Below are positions 34,740 to 43,466 of a stretch of 64,000 bases of DNA, piece by piece. The notes below the pieces were generated by a model, which made no database searches, was not told where the DNA came from, and was given only the letters and a program-made list of their open reading frames with translations. The stretch spans positions 868,001 to 932,000 of the forward strand of contig NZ_JAGIOF010000001.1 of assembly GCF_017876535.1 (NCBI RefSeq), in the 5' to 3' direction. The stretch's first letter is position 1. The number at the start of each line of letters is the position of its first letter. The stretch is from Paeniglutamicibacter kerguelensis. Lineage in GTDB: Bacteria > Actinomycetota > Actinomycetes > Actinomycetales > Micrococcaceae. Both the position numbers and the translations under genes were made by a program.

Positions 34740-36641
34740 ATGTCATCGACGTACGCCGAAACCTATGCCGCATCCAGTCTCGATCCGGAGCGTTTTTGGC
34801 TCGACGCGGCCGCATCCCTGGCTTGGGACAAGGAGCCCACGCGCGCCATCGACGACTCCCGGGCGCCGATTTACGCGTGGTATCCCGACGGCATGCTCAA
34901 CGTTTCCTTCAACGCGCTGGACCGCCACGTGCTCGCCGGGCGTGGGGAGACCACCGCCTTGGTCTACGATTCCGCGGTCCTGGGCATCCAGCGCCGCTTC
35001 AGCTACTCGGAACTTCTCGATCGGGTGGCAACGTTTGCCGGCGTCTTGCGTTCGCAGGGGGTGGGGCAGGGGGACCGCGTGCTCATCTACCTGCCGATGA
35101 TCCCTCAGGCGCATATCGCGATGCTGGCCTGTGCCCGCATCGGCGCCGTGCACTCGGTGGTCTTCGGCGGGTTTGCCCCCAAGGAACTGGCCGCGCGTAT
35201 CGACGACGCCACCCCCAAGGTGATCGTGACAGCGACGGGAGGCATCGAGCCGACCCGGCGCGTGGAATACCTGCCCGCCATCGCCGATGCCATGGAACAG
35301 TCCGCCCACCACGTGCCCACCGTGATCGTGGCCCACCGCGACGGCTTTGCCCACGAGCGCTCCCAGTATGCCGGCGGCGACACCGACTGGCACGACTGGG
35401 ACGAACTGGCCTCCGCGGCCCAACCCGTCGACGCGGTGCCCGTCGCCTCGACGCACCCGCTGTACATCCTCTATACATCTGGCACCACCGGCTCGCCCAA
35501 GGGCGTGGTCCGCGACAGCGGCGGCTACGCGGTGGCCATGGACTGGTCGATGCGCAACATCTACGGCGTCAGGCAGGGGGACACCATGCTCACCGCGTCG
35601 GACGTCGGCTGGGTCGTCGGCCATTCCTACATCGTGTACGGGCCGCTGATCGCCGGCGCCGCCACGGTGCTCTATGAGGGCAAGCCCGTCGGCACGCCCG
35701 ACGCCGGGGCTTTCTGGCGGCTCATCGATGACCACAAGGTCGACGTCTTCTTCACGGCCCCCACGGCGCTGCGCGCCATCCGCAAGGCAGACCCCGACGC
35801 CAAGCTGCTGGGAGGCCATGACACCGGCAGCCTCAAGGCCCTCTTTGTCGCCGGGGAGCGACTGGACCCCGACACCTACGGGTGGGCGTGCGAGAAGCTC
35901 GGCGTGCCGGTGGTGGACAACTGGTGGCAAACCGAGACCGGGTGGCCCATCGCCTCCAACCCGGTGGGCCTGGAGCTCCTGGAACGCAAGGCCGGTTCGC
36001 CGACGGTTCCGGTCCCCGGCTACCGGGTGGAAATCGTCGACGGCTTCGGTTCCGGCGTTCCGGCGGGGGAGGAGGGCAACATCGTGATCAAGCTGCCGCT
36101 GCCGCCGGGCACGTTGGCGACGCTGTGGGGCAACGACGAACGCTTCATCGACACCTACCTGTCCCAATTCCCCGGGTACTACACCACCGGCGACTCCGGC
36201 TATCTGGATGCCGACGGCTACCTCTTTGTCATGGGACGCACCGACGACGTCATCAACGTCGCCGGCCACCGGTTGTCTACCGGCGCCATGGAGCAGGTGC
36301 TTGGCGCGCACCAGGCCGTGGCCGAATGCGCGGTCATCGGCGTGGCGGACGAACTCAAGGGCCAGCGACCGTGCGGCTACGTGGTGCTCAAAAGCGGTGC
36401 CGAGATCACCGAGGAGGCCCTGTGCCGCGAGCTGGCGTCAATGGTCCGCGAGCACATCGGCCCCGTGGCGGATTTCCGGGAGGTGCGCATCGTCGAGGCC
36501 CTGCCCAAGACCCGCTCCGGGAAAATCCTGCGCAAGACCATGCGGCAGATCGCCGACGGCAAGGCATACTCGGTTCCGTCGACCATCGAGGACCCGAGCG
36601 TCATCGACGCGCTGATCCCCCTGCTGCGCCCGACAGCGTAG
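34740..36641 (+). CDS. prpE: Propionyl-CoA synthetase (AMP-forming)
   Basis: A 633-residue acyl-CoA synthetase activating propionate. The AMP-binding motif is YTSGTTGSPKGVVRDSGG, and the PrpE-type substrate motif is NWWQTETGWPI (acetyl-CoA synthetases have GG after TET). The adenylation Lys is in RSGKILRK near residue 595, at the end of the C-terminal domain. The start at 34740 (MSSTYAETYAASSLDPERFW) follows AAGGGG. It diverges from gntR-prpDBC, supplying their substrate. Confidence 0.93.
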   Translation: MSSTYAETYAASSLDPERFWLDAAASLAWDKEPTRAIDDSRAPIYAWYPDGMLNVSFNALDRHVLAGRGETTALVYDSAVLGIQRRFSYSELLDRVATFAGVLRSQGVGQGDRVLIYLPMIPQAHIAMLACARIGAVHSVVFGGFAPKELAARIDDATPKVIVTATGGIEPTRRVEYLPAIADAMEQSAHHVPTVIVAHRDGFAHERSQYAGGDTDWHDWDELASAAQPVDAVPVASTHPLYILYTSGTTGSPKGVVRDSGGYAVAMDWSMRNIYGVRQGDTMLTASDVGWVVGHSYIVYGPLIAGAATVLYEGKPVGTPDAGAFWRLIDDHKVDVFFTAPTALRAIRKADPDAKLLGGHDTGSLKALFVAGERLDPDTYGWACEKLGVPVVDNWWQTETGWPIASNPVGLELLERKAGSPTVPVPGYRVEIVDGFGSGVPAGEEGNIVIKLPLPPGTLATLWGNDERFIDTYLSQFPGYYTTGDSGYLDADGYLFVMGRTDDVINVAGHRLSTGAMEQVLGAHQAVAECAVIGVADELKGQRPCGYVVLKSGAEITEEALCRELASMVREHIGPVADFREVRIVEALPKTRSGKILRKTMRQIADGKAYSVPSTIEDPSVIDALIPLLRPTA

Positions 36642-36660
36642 CAGGGGCACCAATGCAAGG

Positions 36661-36690
36661 GCGGGGCTAGCGGGATTCGAACCCGCATGC
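36661..36690 (-). other. 3'-end fragment of a proline-type tRNA (possible attachment-site remnant)
   Basis: On the minus strand this reads as a tRNA T-arm and acceptor 3' strand (GCGGGTTCGAATCCCGC then TAGCCC). Twenty-one consecutive bases (36664-36684) are identical to the 3' end of the tRNA-Pro at 48067-48140, in opposite orientation. No matching 5' half is found upstream on that strand, so it is not a working tRNA. It lies 20 bp after prpE. Confidence 0.6.
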
Positions 36691-36745
36691 CGTGGCCGGG
36701 ATCCGTCGTCCTTCCTTCAGGTTCGGCGCTCGCCGGGCGCGGCGC

Positions 36746-37459
36746 TCAGGAACCCCTCCGCCATTTGTACTCGTACTCCGGGCGCCCGCGGGTTCCGTGG
36801 CGCGGCGCCTTGCTTGCCTTGTTGGCCTCGGCCAGGTGCTCGAGGTAGCGCCGTGCCGTGACCCGGGAAAGATCCAGCGCCTCGGAGACCTCCGTGGCGG
36901 ACAGTGCCGTGCCCACGGACCGAAGCGTTTCCTCGATGGAGGCCAGGGTTTCGGCGATCAGGCCCTTGGGCAGCGGAGCGGGGCCCACGGAACGCAGCGC
37001 GGCAAACGCGTTGTCGATGGAGGCCTGGGACGCGGAGGTTCCGCCGGTGCCCAGGTTCAGCCGGAACTCGCGGTAGTTGGTGAGCTTCTCGCGGAAGGCG
37101 GCAAAGCTGAACGGCTTGATCAGGTACTGTGTCACCCCGGTGGCGATGGCCGTGCGCACGACGTTCAGGTCGCGGATCGCGGTGATGGCAATGATGTCGA
37201 CGGTGTCCCCCTTGCCGCGCACGCGCCGCGCGACATCCAGCCCGTGCAGGTCCGGCAGGTTCATGTCCAGCAGCACCAGGTCGATGGGCGTTCCCTCGGC
37301 GGTGGCCCGGCTCAACTCCGCGAAGGCCTCCGCGCCCGTGTGCGCGATCGCGTGCACGACGAAGCCCGGAACGCGGGACACAAAGCTGGCATGCGCCGAG
37401 GCGGTGGTGCGCTCGTCGTCCACCACCAGGACGCGGAGCGGTCTGTTCGGGGTATCCAT
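36746..37459 (-). CDS. CitB/DcuR-type response regulator
   Basis: A 237-residue two-component regulator. The receiver domain (residues 8-125) has acidic residues Asp14-Asp15, phospho-acceptor Asp65 in LVLLDMNLPDLHG and the conserved Lys in LIKPFSF. The C-terminal domain carries a helix-turn-helix (LSATEVSEALDLSRVTARRY) as in CitB/DcuR/MalR regulators. Start MDTPNRPLRVLVVDDE at 37459. It follows the sensor kinase gene after 82 bp and with it probably controls the divergent dctA. Confidence 0.9.
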   Translation of the reverse strand: MDTPNRPLRVLVVDDERTTASAHASFVSRVPGFVVHAIAHTGAEAFAELSRATAEGTPIDLVLLDMNLPDLHGLDVARRVRGKGDTVDIIAITAIRDLNVVRTAIATGVTQYLIKPFSFAAFREKLTNYREFRLNLGTGGTSASQASIDNAFAALRSVGPAPLPKGLIAETLASIEETLRSVGTALSATEVSEALDLSRVTARRYLEHLAEANKASKAPRHGTRGRPEYEYKWRRGS

Positions 37460-37541
37460 TGCCGCGTGCGGGTCCTTTCCGTCCAGTTGGCTCGGGGGGC
37501 CGGTTGCCGGGCCGAAGGGCGTTGGCGCCCAGCGCACCATT

Positions 37542-39239
37542 CTAGTGCCGATTTCCATGGCCGCCCGGGACCGACAGGGGGATGGTGACGGTGAAGATGG
37601 CGCCGGCGTCATTGTCCACGTCCAGGGTGCCGCCGAGCCTCGCCACGGCCTGGCGGACCAGCGCCAGGCCGAGCCCGCGCGGACCGTTTCCCGAGGTCAC
37701 CGCCTTGGAGGAAACCCCCATCCGGAAGAATTCCTCGATCAGGTCGGGGTCCAGGCCGGGCCCGGAATCCGCAATCGAAATCACCACCGATTCCTCGTCA
37801 GCCGCGAAATCCGCCCACACCCGCCGAAGCTCGGAGCCGGCCGCCGCGTCGAAGGCATTGTCGAGCAAGTTGCCGGTGATTGTCACCAGGTCCCTGGCGT
37901 CAAGCGCACCGGACGGGAGGGACCCCGAGGCGCTCAGGGTCAGTGTGATGCCGCGTTCGTGCGCCTGGGCCGCCTTTCCCACCAACAACGAGGTGAGATA
38001 GGGCTCGTCGATGGTCTGCACAAACTCGTCGGTCAAACGCTGGGATTCCTGGCGGTCCGCCACTGCGAAATCCAGGGCCTCGCGTTCCCTGCCCAGCTCG
38101 ATGAGGCTGGCGATGGTGTGCAGGCGGTTGGCGTGCTCGTGGGTCTGGGCCCGCAGCGCCTCGGCGAGCGTTGTCATTGACTCGAGCTCGCCGGTCAGCG
38201 CCTGGACCTCGGTGCGGTCCCGCAGCGTGGCAACGGTTCCCAGCGAACTCGCAACGACCTTGCGCCGCAACGGCGAGCGTCCCATGGCCGAGGCCGACTC
38301 GTCGGGCTGTTTGGCCCGCTGCTGGGAGATGACAAGCACCCGGTTGTTGGTCAGGTGGATCTCGTCCGTGGCCCGGCGGCCCGAGGCAAAGAGCTCGGCA
38401 ACGGTTTCCGGCAACCCGAGCTTCTCGACGGGCACCGGGCGCAGCGTGCCGGACGGCGGCAGCCCCAACAGCCTGGCCGCCTGGTCGTTGTGCAGCACCA
38501 GCCGGCCCCTGGCGTCGACAAGCACCAGTCCCTCTCGCACCGAGTGCAGGGCAGAGAAGTAGTAGGCGTACAGCCTGCGCAGCTCCTCGGGCCCGTAGCC
38601 CAGCGTGGCGCGGCGCAGGTAGCGGCTGAGCATGTAGGCAAAGAATGCCCCGAGCCCCAGCGCGAGGGTGGCCGCACCGATGATCGCCGGAACCATCGCC
38701 GCCTGCGTGATGCTGAGGTTCTGCAGCGTCACGCCCACGGCAACCAACGCCGTGATCTCGCCTGCCTCATTGCGGACCGGGACGATGGCGCGCACCGATT
38801 CACCCAGGGTGCCTCGGTAGTCCTCCACGTGGCTTTGCCCGGCCAATGCCTGGGCCACGCTGCCCACATAGGGCTTGCCCAGCTCGCCGGGATTCGGGTG
38901 CGTGTAGCGCGTCCGGTCGGTGCCCATGACGGTGACGAAGTCGACGGCGGCCGTGCCCACGATCGAATCCGCGAAGGGCTGCAGCTGTTCCGAGGGGTCC
39001 GGCTGTTGGACCGCGGAGACGACAAACGGGTCGTGGGCCAGGGTCTCGGCCACCGAGAGCACGCGTTTGGCGGAAAAGTCGTGGGTCTGGGAGCGGGCGT
39101 TGAGGTAGCCGGCGGCGCTGACCAACAGCACGACGAGGGTCACCAGGCCGATTTGCGCCATGAGGATCCAGGTGGCAAGGGAGAGCGAGCCGGGAGCCTT
39201 GCCGGCAGCGTGCGGCGGCGCCCGTTGAACACGTGGCAT
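37542..39239 (-). CDS. CitA/DcuS-type sensor histidine kinase
   Basis: A 565-residue membrane kinase. TM1 is at about residues 22-46, followed by a periplasmic PDC/CACHE sensor domain (residues 47-178, with the typical ADSIVGTAAVDFVTVMGTDR segment) and TM2 at about 180-205. A PAS domain follows (LVDARGRLVLHNDQAARLLG). The SPOB-type dimerisation helix has its phospho-His in AQTHEHANRLHTIASLI, and the HATPase has N box NLLDNAFDAA, DSGPGLD and GLGLALV. This layout senses citrate or C4-dicarboxylates. The start at 39239 has a strong AAGGAGGTG ribosome site. Confidence 0.92.
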   Translation of the reverse strand: MPRVQRAPPHAAGKAPGSLSLATWILMAQIGLVTLVVLLVSAAGYLNARSQTHDFSAKRVLSVAETLAHDPFVVSAVQQPDPSEQLQPFADSIVGTAAVDFVTVMGTDRTRYTHPNPGELGKPYVGSVAQALAGQSHVEDYRGTLGESVRAIVPVRNEAGEITALVAVGVTLQNLSITQAAMVPAIIGAATLALGLGAFFAYMLSRYLRRATLGYGPEELRRLYAYYFSALHSVREGLVLVDARGRLVLHNDQAARLLGLPPSGTLRPVPVEKLGLPETVAELFASGRRATDEIHLTNNRVLVISQQRAKQPDESASAMGRSPLRRKVVASSLGTVATLRDRTEVQALTGELESMTTLAEALRAQTHEHANRLHTIASLIELGREREALDFAVADRQESQRLTDEFVQTIDEPYLTSLLVGKAAQAHERGITLTLSASGSLPSGALDARDLVTITGNLLDNAFDAAAGSELRRVWADFAADEESVVISIADSGPGLDPDLIEEFFRMGVSSKAVTSGNGPRGLGLALVRQAVARLGGTLDVDNDAGAIFTVTIPLSVPGGHGNRH

Positions 39240-39411
39240 GGCCACCTCCTTGATCTGCTCCATTAACGCACGGCTGCGGTATCGGCGGCTGCCCGAGCGT
39301 GAACAATATGAACACAAGCGAGATCCTCGTCACGTGCGGCAGCACCATGGAAGTAGTCCGGGGACCCTCCGGATTCCCGCAGCCCCAAAACACTTCCAAA
39401 GGAGTCAGCGC

Positions 39412-40728
39412 ATGGCAACGTCGCCAGCATCGACAGGCGTTCTTGATCCGGAACCAATCGCCCCGGAACAGCCGCCGGTCAAGAAGGACCGCACGCACTG
39501 GCTCTACATCATGGTGATCGTCGCCGTGGTTGCGGGCGCCACGATCGGCCTGGTTGCCCCGGAGGTAGGCAAGGCCCTGAAACCGCTGGGAACCGGGTTC
39601 GTCGCGCTGATAAAAATGGTCATTGCGCCTGTTATTTTCTGCACGATCGTTTTGGGCATCGGCTCGATCGCCAAGGCCGCCACGGTGGGCAAGGTCGGCG
39701 GCCTGGCTCTGCTGTACTTCGTCACCATGTCCACCTTCGCGCTGGCCATCGGCCTGTTCGTGGGCAACCTGATCCACCCGGGCTCCGGACTGAAGCTCCA
39801 GCCCTACGAGGGTGCCGCCGGCGGCGCCGAAAACTCCACCGTGAAGTTCCTGCTGGAACTGATCCCCGGCGACATCCCGGTTCTCCCGACGCTCGTGCTG
39901 GCCCTCTTTGTGGGCTTTGCGCTGCAGTCCATGGGCAAGAGCGGCGAGCCGGTGCTGGGCGCCATCAGGCACATCCAGGCCGTCGTCTTCCGCATCATGA
40001 TGATGATTATGTGGTCAGCCCCGATCGGCGCCTTCGGTGCCATCGCGGCCGTGGTCGGCGCCACCGGCTGGGCCGCCATCGGCTCCATGGCGATCCTCAT
40101 GGGCGCCTTCTACGCCACCTGCGCGCTGTTCATCGTGGTGGTCCTCGGTTCGCTGCTGCGCGCCGTCACCGGCCTGAGCATCTTCTCGCTACTGAAGTAC
40201 CTGGGCCGCGAATACCTGCTGATCTTCTCGACGTCGTCGTCCGAATCGGCGCTGCCGCGACTGATCGCCAAGATGGAACACGCGGGTGTTTCCAAGCCGG
40301 TTGTCGGCATCACCGTGCCGACCGGCTACTCATTCAACCTCGACGGCACCGCCATCTACCTGACCATGAGTGCGCTGTTCGTCTCCACCGCGATGGGCAT
40401 GCCGATGAACCTCGGCGAGCAGATCTCCCTGCTGGCCTTCATGATCGTCGCCTCCAAGGGCGCCGCCGGCGTCACCGGCGCCGGCCTTGCAACGCTGGCG
40501 GCGGGCCTGCAGTCGCACCGCCCGGAACTGCTCGACGGCATGGGCGTGATCGTGGGCATCGACAAGTTTATGTCCGAGGCCCGCGCGCTGACCAACTTCA
40601 CCGGCAATGCCGTGGCCACCCTGCTGATCGGCAAATGGACCAAGGAAATCGACATGGAGCAGGCCCGTGCCGTGCTGGCGGGGGACCGTCCCTTCGACGA
40701 GCTCTCGCTGACCGAGAACGGCCACTAG
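39412..40728 (+). CDS. dctA: C4-dicarboxylate/cation symporter DctA
   Basis: A 438-residue inner-membrane symporter of the DAACS family with about eight membrane segments and re-entrant loops. The STSSSESALPR loop, NLDGTAIY (Na/substrate site), SKGAAGVTGAG and NFTGNAVATLLIGKW motifs are all present. It takes up succinate, fumarate and malate. The ATG at 39412 follows AAAGGAG. It diverges from the CitA/CitB-type pair, its likely regulator. Confidence 0.94.
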   Translation: MATSPASTGVLDPEPIAPEQPPVKKDRTHWLYIMVIVAVVAGATIGLVAPEVGKALKPLGTGFVALIKMVIAPVIFCTIVLGIGSIAKAATVGKVGGLALLYFVTMSTFALAIGLFVGNLIHPGSGLKLQPYEGAAGGAENSTVKFLLELIPGDIPVLPTLVLALFVGFALQSMGKSGEPVLGAIRHIQAVVFRIMMMIMWSAPIGAFGAIAAVVGATGWAAIGSMAILMGAFYATCALFIVVVLGSLLRAVTGLSIFSLLKYLGREYLLIFSTSSSESALPRLIAKMEHAGVSKPVVGITVPTGYSFNLDGTAIYLTMSALFVSTAMGMPMNLGEQISLLAFMIVASKGAAGVTGAGLATLAAGLQSHRPELLDGMGVIVGIDKFMSEARALTNFTGNAVATLLIGKWTKEIDMEQARAVLAGDRPFDELSLTENGH

Positions 40729-40766
40729 GACTCGTTCAAGGCGGAACACCGCCGGGCCGCAATAGT

Positions 40767-40802
40767 CAGTCATCGCGTTCACCTCGGTGGGCGCGATGAC
40801 TG
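40767..40802 (+). terminator. Probable dctA terminator
   Basis: An 11-bp stem (40767-40777 with 40792-40802, CAGTCATCGCG arms) with a smaller inner CACC/GGTG stem, 39 bp after dctA. No long T-run. Confidence 0.55.
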
Positions 40803-40966
40803 TACGGTTTAACGCCGGAGCCGGTTTGAAACCGACCGGCATCCTAAACCTTGGACTTCAGCTTTAAGGTAAAGGCTCGCCGTGCGCGGGCCAAGGTGTC
40901 CGGAGCATACCGGCGCAACCGATACCCTTAAGACGATAGTCATCAATTCCCACAACGAACGGAAGC

Positions 40967-41875
40967 GTGGTTAATACCGTGAGCGAGGAACAGGGCAGCA
41001 AGCCCCGGGGCGTAGGACTGCTCAAGGAACCGACCCCCCTGGGTCCCACGGGCCGCCCGCAGACTGATTTCCCCGAGCCGGGATCCTTGGATTCCCATGG
41101 TCCGGCCCGCGTCATCGCCATGGTGAACCAGAAGGGCGGGGTTGGCAAGACCACCTCCACCATCAACCTTGCCGCGGCCCTGGCCGAGTACGGTCGCAAG
41201 GTGCTGCTGGTCGACTTCGACCCGCAGGGCGCGCTCTCCGCAGGTTTTGGCACCAACCCGCACGAACTCGACGTCACCGTCTACAACGTGCTGATGGACC
41301 GCAAGACCGACATCCGCGACGCGATCATCACCACCGACGTCCCGAACGTCGACCTGCTGCCGGCCAACATCGACCTGTCGGCCGCCGAGGTCCAGCTGGT
41401 CAACGAGGTTGCCCGCGAGCAGGTGCTTGAACGCGCACTGCGTTCGGTGACCGACGACTACGACATCGTGCTGATCGACTGCCAGCCCTCGCTGGGCCTG
41501 CTCACGGTCAACGCGCTGACCGCCGCACACGGCGTGATCATCCCGCTCACCGCGGAGTTCTTTGCCCTGCGTGCCGTGGCGCTGCTGGTCGAGACCATCG
41601 AGAAGGTGCAGGACCGGCTGAACCCGGCCCTGCAGATCGACGGCGTGCTGGCAACCATGTACGACCCGCGCACCTTGCACGGACGCGAAGTCGTCGGCCG
41701 CCTGGTGGAAGCCTTCGGGGACACCGTCTTCGAGACGGTCATCCGGCGCACCATCAAGTTCGCCGACGCCAACGTCGCTGCCGAACCCATCACCACCTAT
41801 GCAACAAACCACCCGGGTGCCGAGGCCTACCGCCAGCTGGCCAAGGAGCTCATATCCCGTGGCGGCGCCCCGTAA
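40967..41875 (+). CDS. ParA-family ATPase preceding scpAB
   Basis: A 302-residue deviant Walker ATPase (KGGVGKTT, residues 56-63) with the ParA motifs LLVDFDPQGALSAGFG and VLIDCQPSLGLLTVNAL. The first 45 residues are a variable N-terminal tail. It is the Rv1708-type ParA located directly before scpA in actinobacteria; no parB accompanies it, so a link to condensin loading or chromosome organisation is an inference. It starts with GTG at 40967. Its stop TAA overlaps the scpA ATG (TAATG). Confidence 0.9.
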   Translation: MVNTVSEEQGSKPRGVGLLKEPTPLGPTGRPQTDFPEPGSLDSHGPARVIAMVNQKGGVGKTTSTINLAAALAEYGRKVLLVDFDPQGALSAGFGTNPHELDVTVYNVLMDRKTDIRDAIITTDVPNVDLLPANIDLSAAEVQLVNEVAREQVLERALRSVTDDYDIVLIDCQPSLGLLTVNALTAAHGVIIPLTAEFFALRAVALLVETIEKVQDRLNPALQIDGVLATMYDPRTLHGREVVGRLVEAFGDTVFETVIRRTIKFADANVAAEPITTYATNHPGAEAYRQLAKELISRGGAP

Positions 41876-42786
41876 TGACGGCAACCGCCGTCCTTCCAGC
41901 CACCGTGCCGACCGTCAACGACGACTCGGCCGGTGGCTTTCGGGTTCAGCTGGAAAACTTTTCCGGCCCCTTCGACCTGCTGCTCTCGCTGATCGCCAAA
42001 CGCGAACTGGACATCACCCAGATCGCGATGGCCGAGGTCACCGACGAGTTCATCGGCTACCTGAAGGTCCTGCGGGACAAGCCCGGATCCAAGGCGCTGG
42101 ATGAGACCACCGAGTTCCTCGTCGTCGCCTCGACCCTGCTGGACCTGAAGGCCGCGCGCCTGCTGCCCCGCAACGAAAACGACACCGACGAAGACATGGC
42201 GCTGCTCGAGGCCCGCGACCTGCTCTTCGCCCGCCTGCTGCAGTACAAGGCCTTCAAGCACGCGGCCGGGTGGATCTCCGAACGGCTCGAGGACGAAGCC
42301 AAAAGCTTCCCCCGTCAGGCCGGGCTCGAGGCGCACTTCGCCGCGCTGCTGCCGGAGCTCGTCTTCAAGACGACCCCGGAAATGCTTGCGCGTTTGGCGC
42401 TGACCGCCCTGGCCCCCAAGGAAGAAGCGCCGCCGGCAGAGGTCGGCGTGGCACACCTGCACGGGGGAGCGGTGAGCGTGCGCGAACAGGCGGGCATCCT
42501 GGCCCTCATGCTGCAGGAAAGCCACACGCTCAGCTTCACCCAGCTCACCGCGGACGCCGACAGCCACCTGGTGCTCGTGGCAAGGTTCCTGGCACTGCTG
42601 GAAATGTACAGGGAACGGGTCGTTTCGTTCTCACAAAATGCGCCCTTGGACACATTGCAGGTGACCTGGTCGGAATCGGCGGAAGACTGGAACGCGGTGA
42701 ACCTGCGCGAAGAATACGAGGCCGCGGCGACCGAGAGTGCCGCAGATGCCGATCCAACAACCAGCCAGGGGGAATCCGAGGCATGA
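41875..42786 (+). CDS. scpA: Segregation and condensation protein A
   Basis: A 303-residue kleisin of the SMC-ScpAB condensin complex. The conserved N-terminal segment FRVQLENFSGPFDLLLSLI (residues 20-38) binds the SMC neck. LDITQIAMAEVTDEFIGYL and the middle EFLVVASTLLDLKAARLLP are typical, and the C-terminal winged helix (FLALLEMYRERVVSFSQ) binds the SMC head. Extra linker residues and an acidic tail follow. Overlaps at both ends (TAATG with parA, ATGA with scpB) show one operon. Confidence 0.94.
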   Translation: MTATAVLPATVPTVNDDSAGGFRVQLENFSGPFDLLLSLIAKRELDITQIAMAEVTDEFIGYLKVLRDKPGSKALDETTEFLVVASTLLDLKAARLLPRNENDTDEDMALLEARDLLFARLLQYKAFKHAAGWISERLEDEAKSFPRQAGLEAHFAALLPELVFKTTPEMLARLALTALAPKEEAPPAEVGVAHLHGGAVSVREQAGILALMLQESHTLSFTQLTADADSHLVLVARFLALLEMYRERVVSFSQNAPLDTLQVTWSESAEDWNAVNLREEYEAAATESAADADPTTSQGESEA

Positions 42787-43430
42787 GCGAGACAAACACC
42801 GGGGTTCCGGCCCCCGCATCACCGGCCGGGGTGGCGCAGGCCGCCGAAACGGCGGGCGCGGCCGTCGACGATTTGCCCGGCGGGCTTGACGCGGGCATCG
42901 AATCCATTCTCATGGTCATCGACGAGCCGGTCGGTGCCGGGCGCCTGGCTGAGGTGCTGGAGGTCAGTGAGGAACGCGTCACAGCGGCCCTTCACGGGCT
43001 TCGGGCACAGTATGATGGAGGGGATACACCGCGCGGTTTTGAGCTGCGCGAATTGGCCGGAGGATGGCGCATCTTCTCCCGACGTGATTTTGCTCCCTTT
43101 GTTTCACGCTTCGTCATCGACGGCCAAACGGCAAGACTAACCCAGGCTGCCCTGGAGACTTTGGCAGTAATCGCCTACCGGCAACCCGTTTCACGCGGGA
43201 GGGTCGCGGCGATTCGTGGGGTTAATGTCGATTCAGTGGTGCGCACGTTACTCACGCGCGGGCTGATCCACGAGGCACCCGATGAGGGTGAAAGTGGTGC
43301 CACGTTGTATCAGACCACCTCGTATTTTCTGGAAAGATTGGGGCTGGGCAGCGTTTCGGAGCTACCCATGCTTTCCCCGCATCTCCCAGGAGTGGGCGAC
43401 ATTGACGAATTTGACGTTGATTTGCCTTAG
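42783..43430 (+). CDS. scpB: Segregation and condensation protein B
   Basis: A 215-residue ScpB with two winged-helix domains. Motifs seen are GIESILMVIDEPVGAGRLAE, the RGFELRELAGGWRIFSR signature, and LTQAALETLAVIAYRQPVSR followed by VDSVVRTLLTRGLI. The ATG at 42783 overlaps the scpA stop by four bases. It binds ScpA as a dimer within condensin. A longer in-frame reading to 42270 crosses scpA and is rejected. Confidence 0.95.
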   Translation: MSETNTGVPAPASPAGVAQAAETAGAAVDDLPGGLDAGIESILMVIDEPVGAGRLAEVLEVSEERVTAALHGLRAQYDGGDTPRGFELRELAGGWRIFSRRDFAPFVSRFVIDGQTARLTQAALETLAVIAYRQPVSRGRVAAIRGVNVDSVVRTLLTRGLIHEAPDEGESGATLYQTTSYFLERLGLGSVSELPMLSPHLPGVGDIDEFDVDLP

Positions 43431-43466
43431 CAACTCGGCGAACCACGAAACAACATAAGGACAGAC

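Noticed and set aside
36661..36740. A complete minus-strand tRNA gene at this position
   Set aside because: Only the T-arm and 3' acceptor are present. No complementary 5' acceptor, D-arm or anticodon arm can be found at the required distance.
42270..42782. Extended scpB reading through scpA
   Set aside because: The ATG at 42783 with an ATGA overlap is the standard coupled start; the upstream part is out-of-frame scpA.
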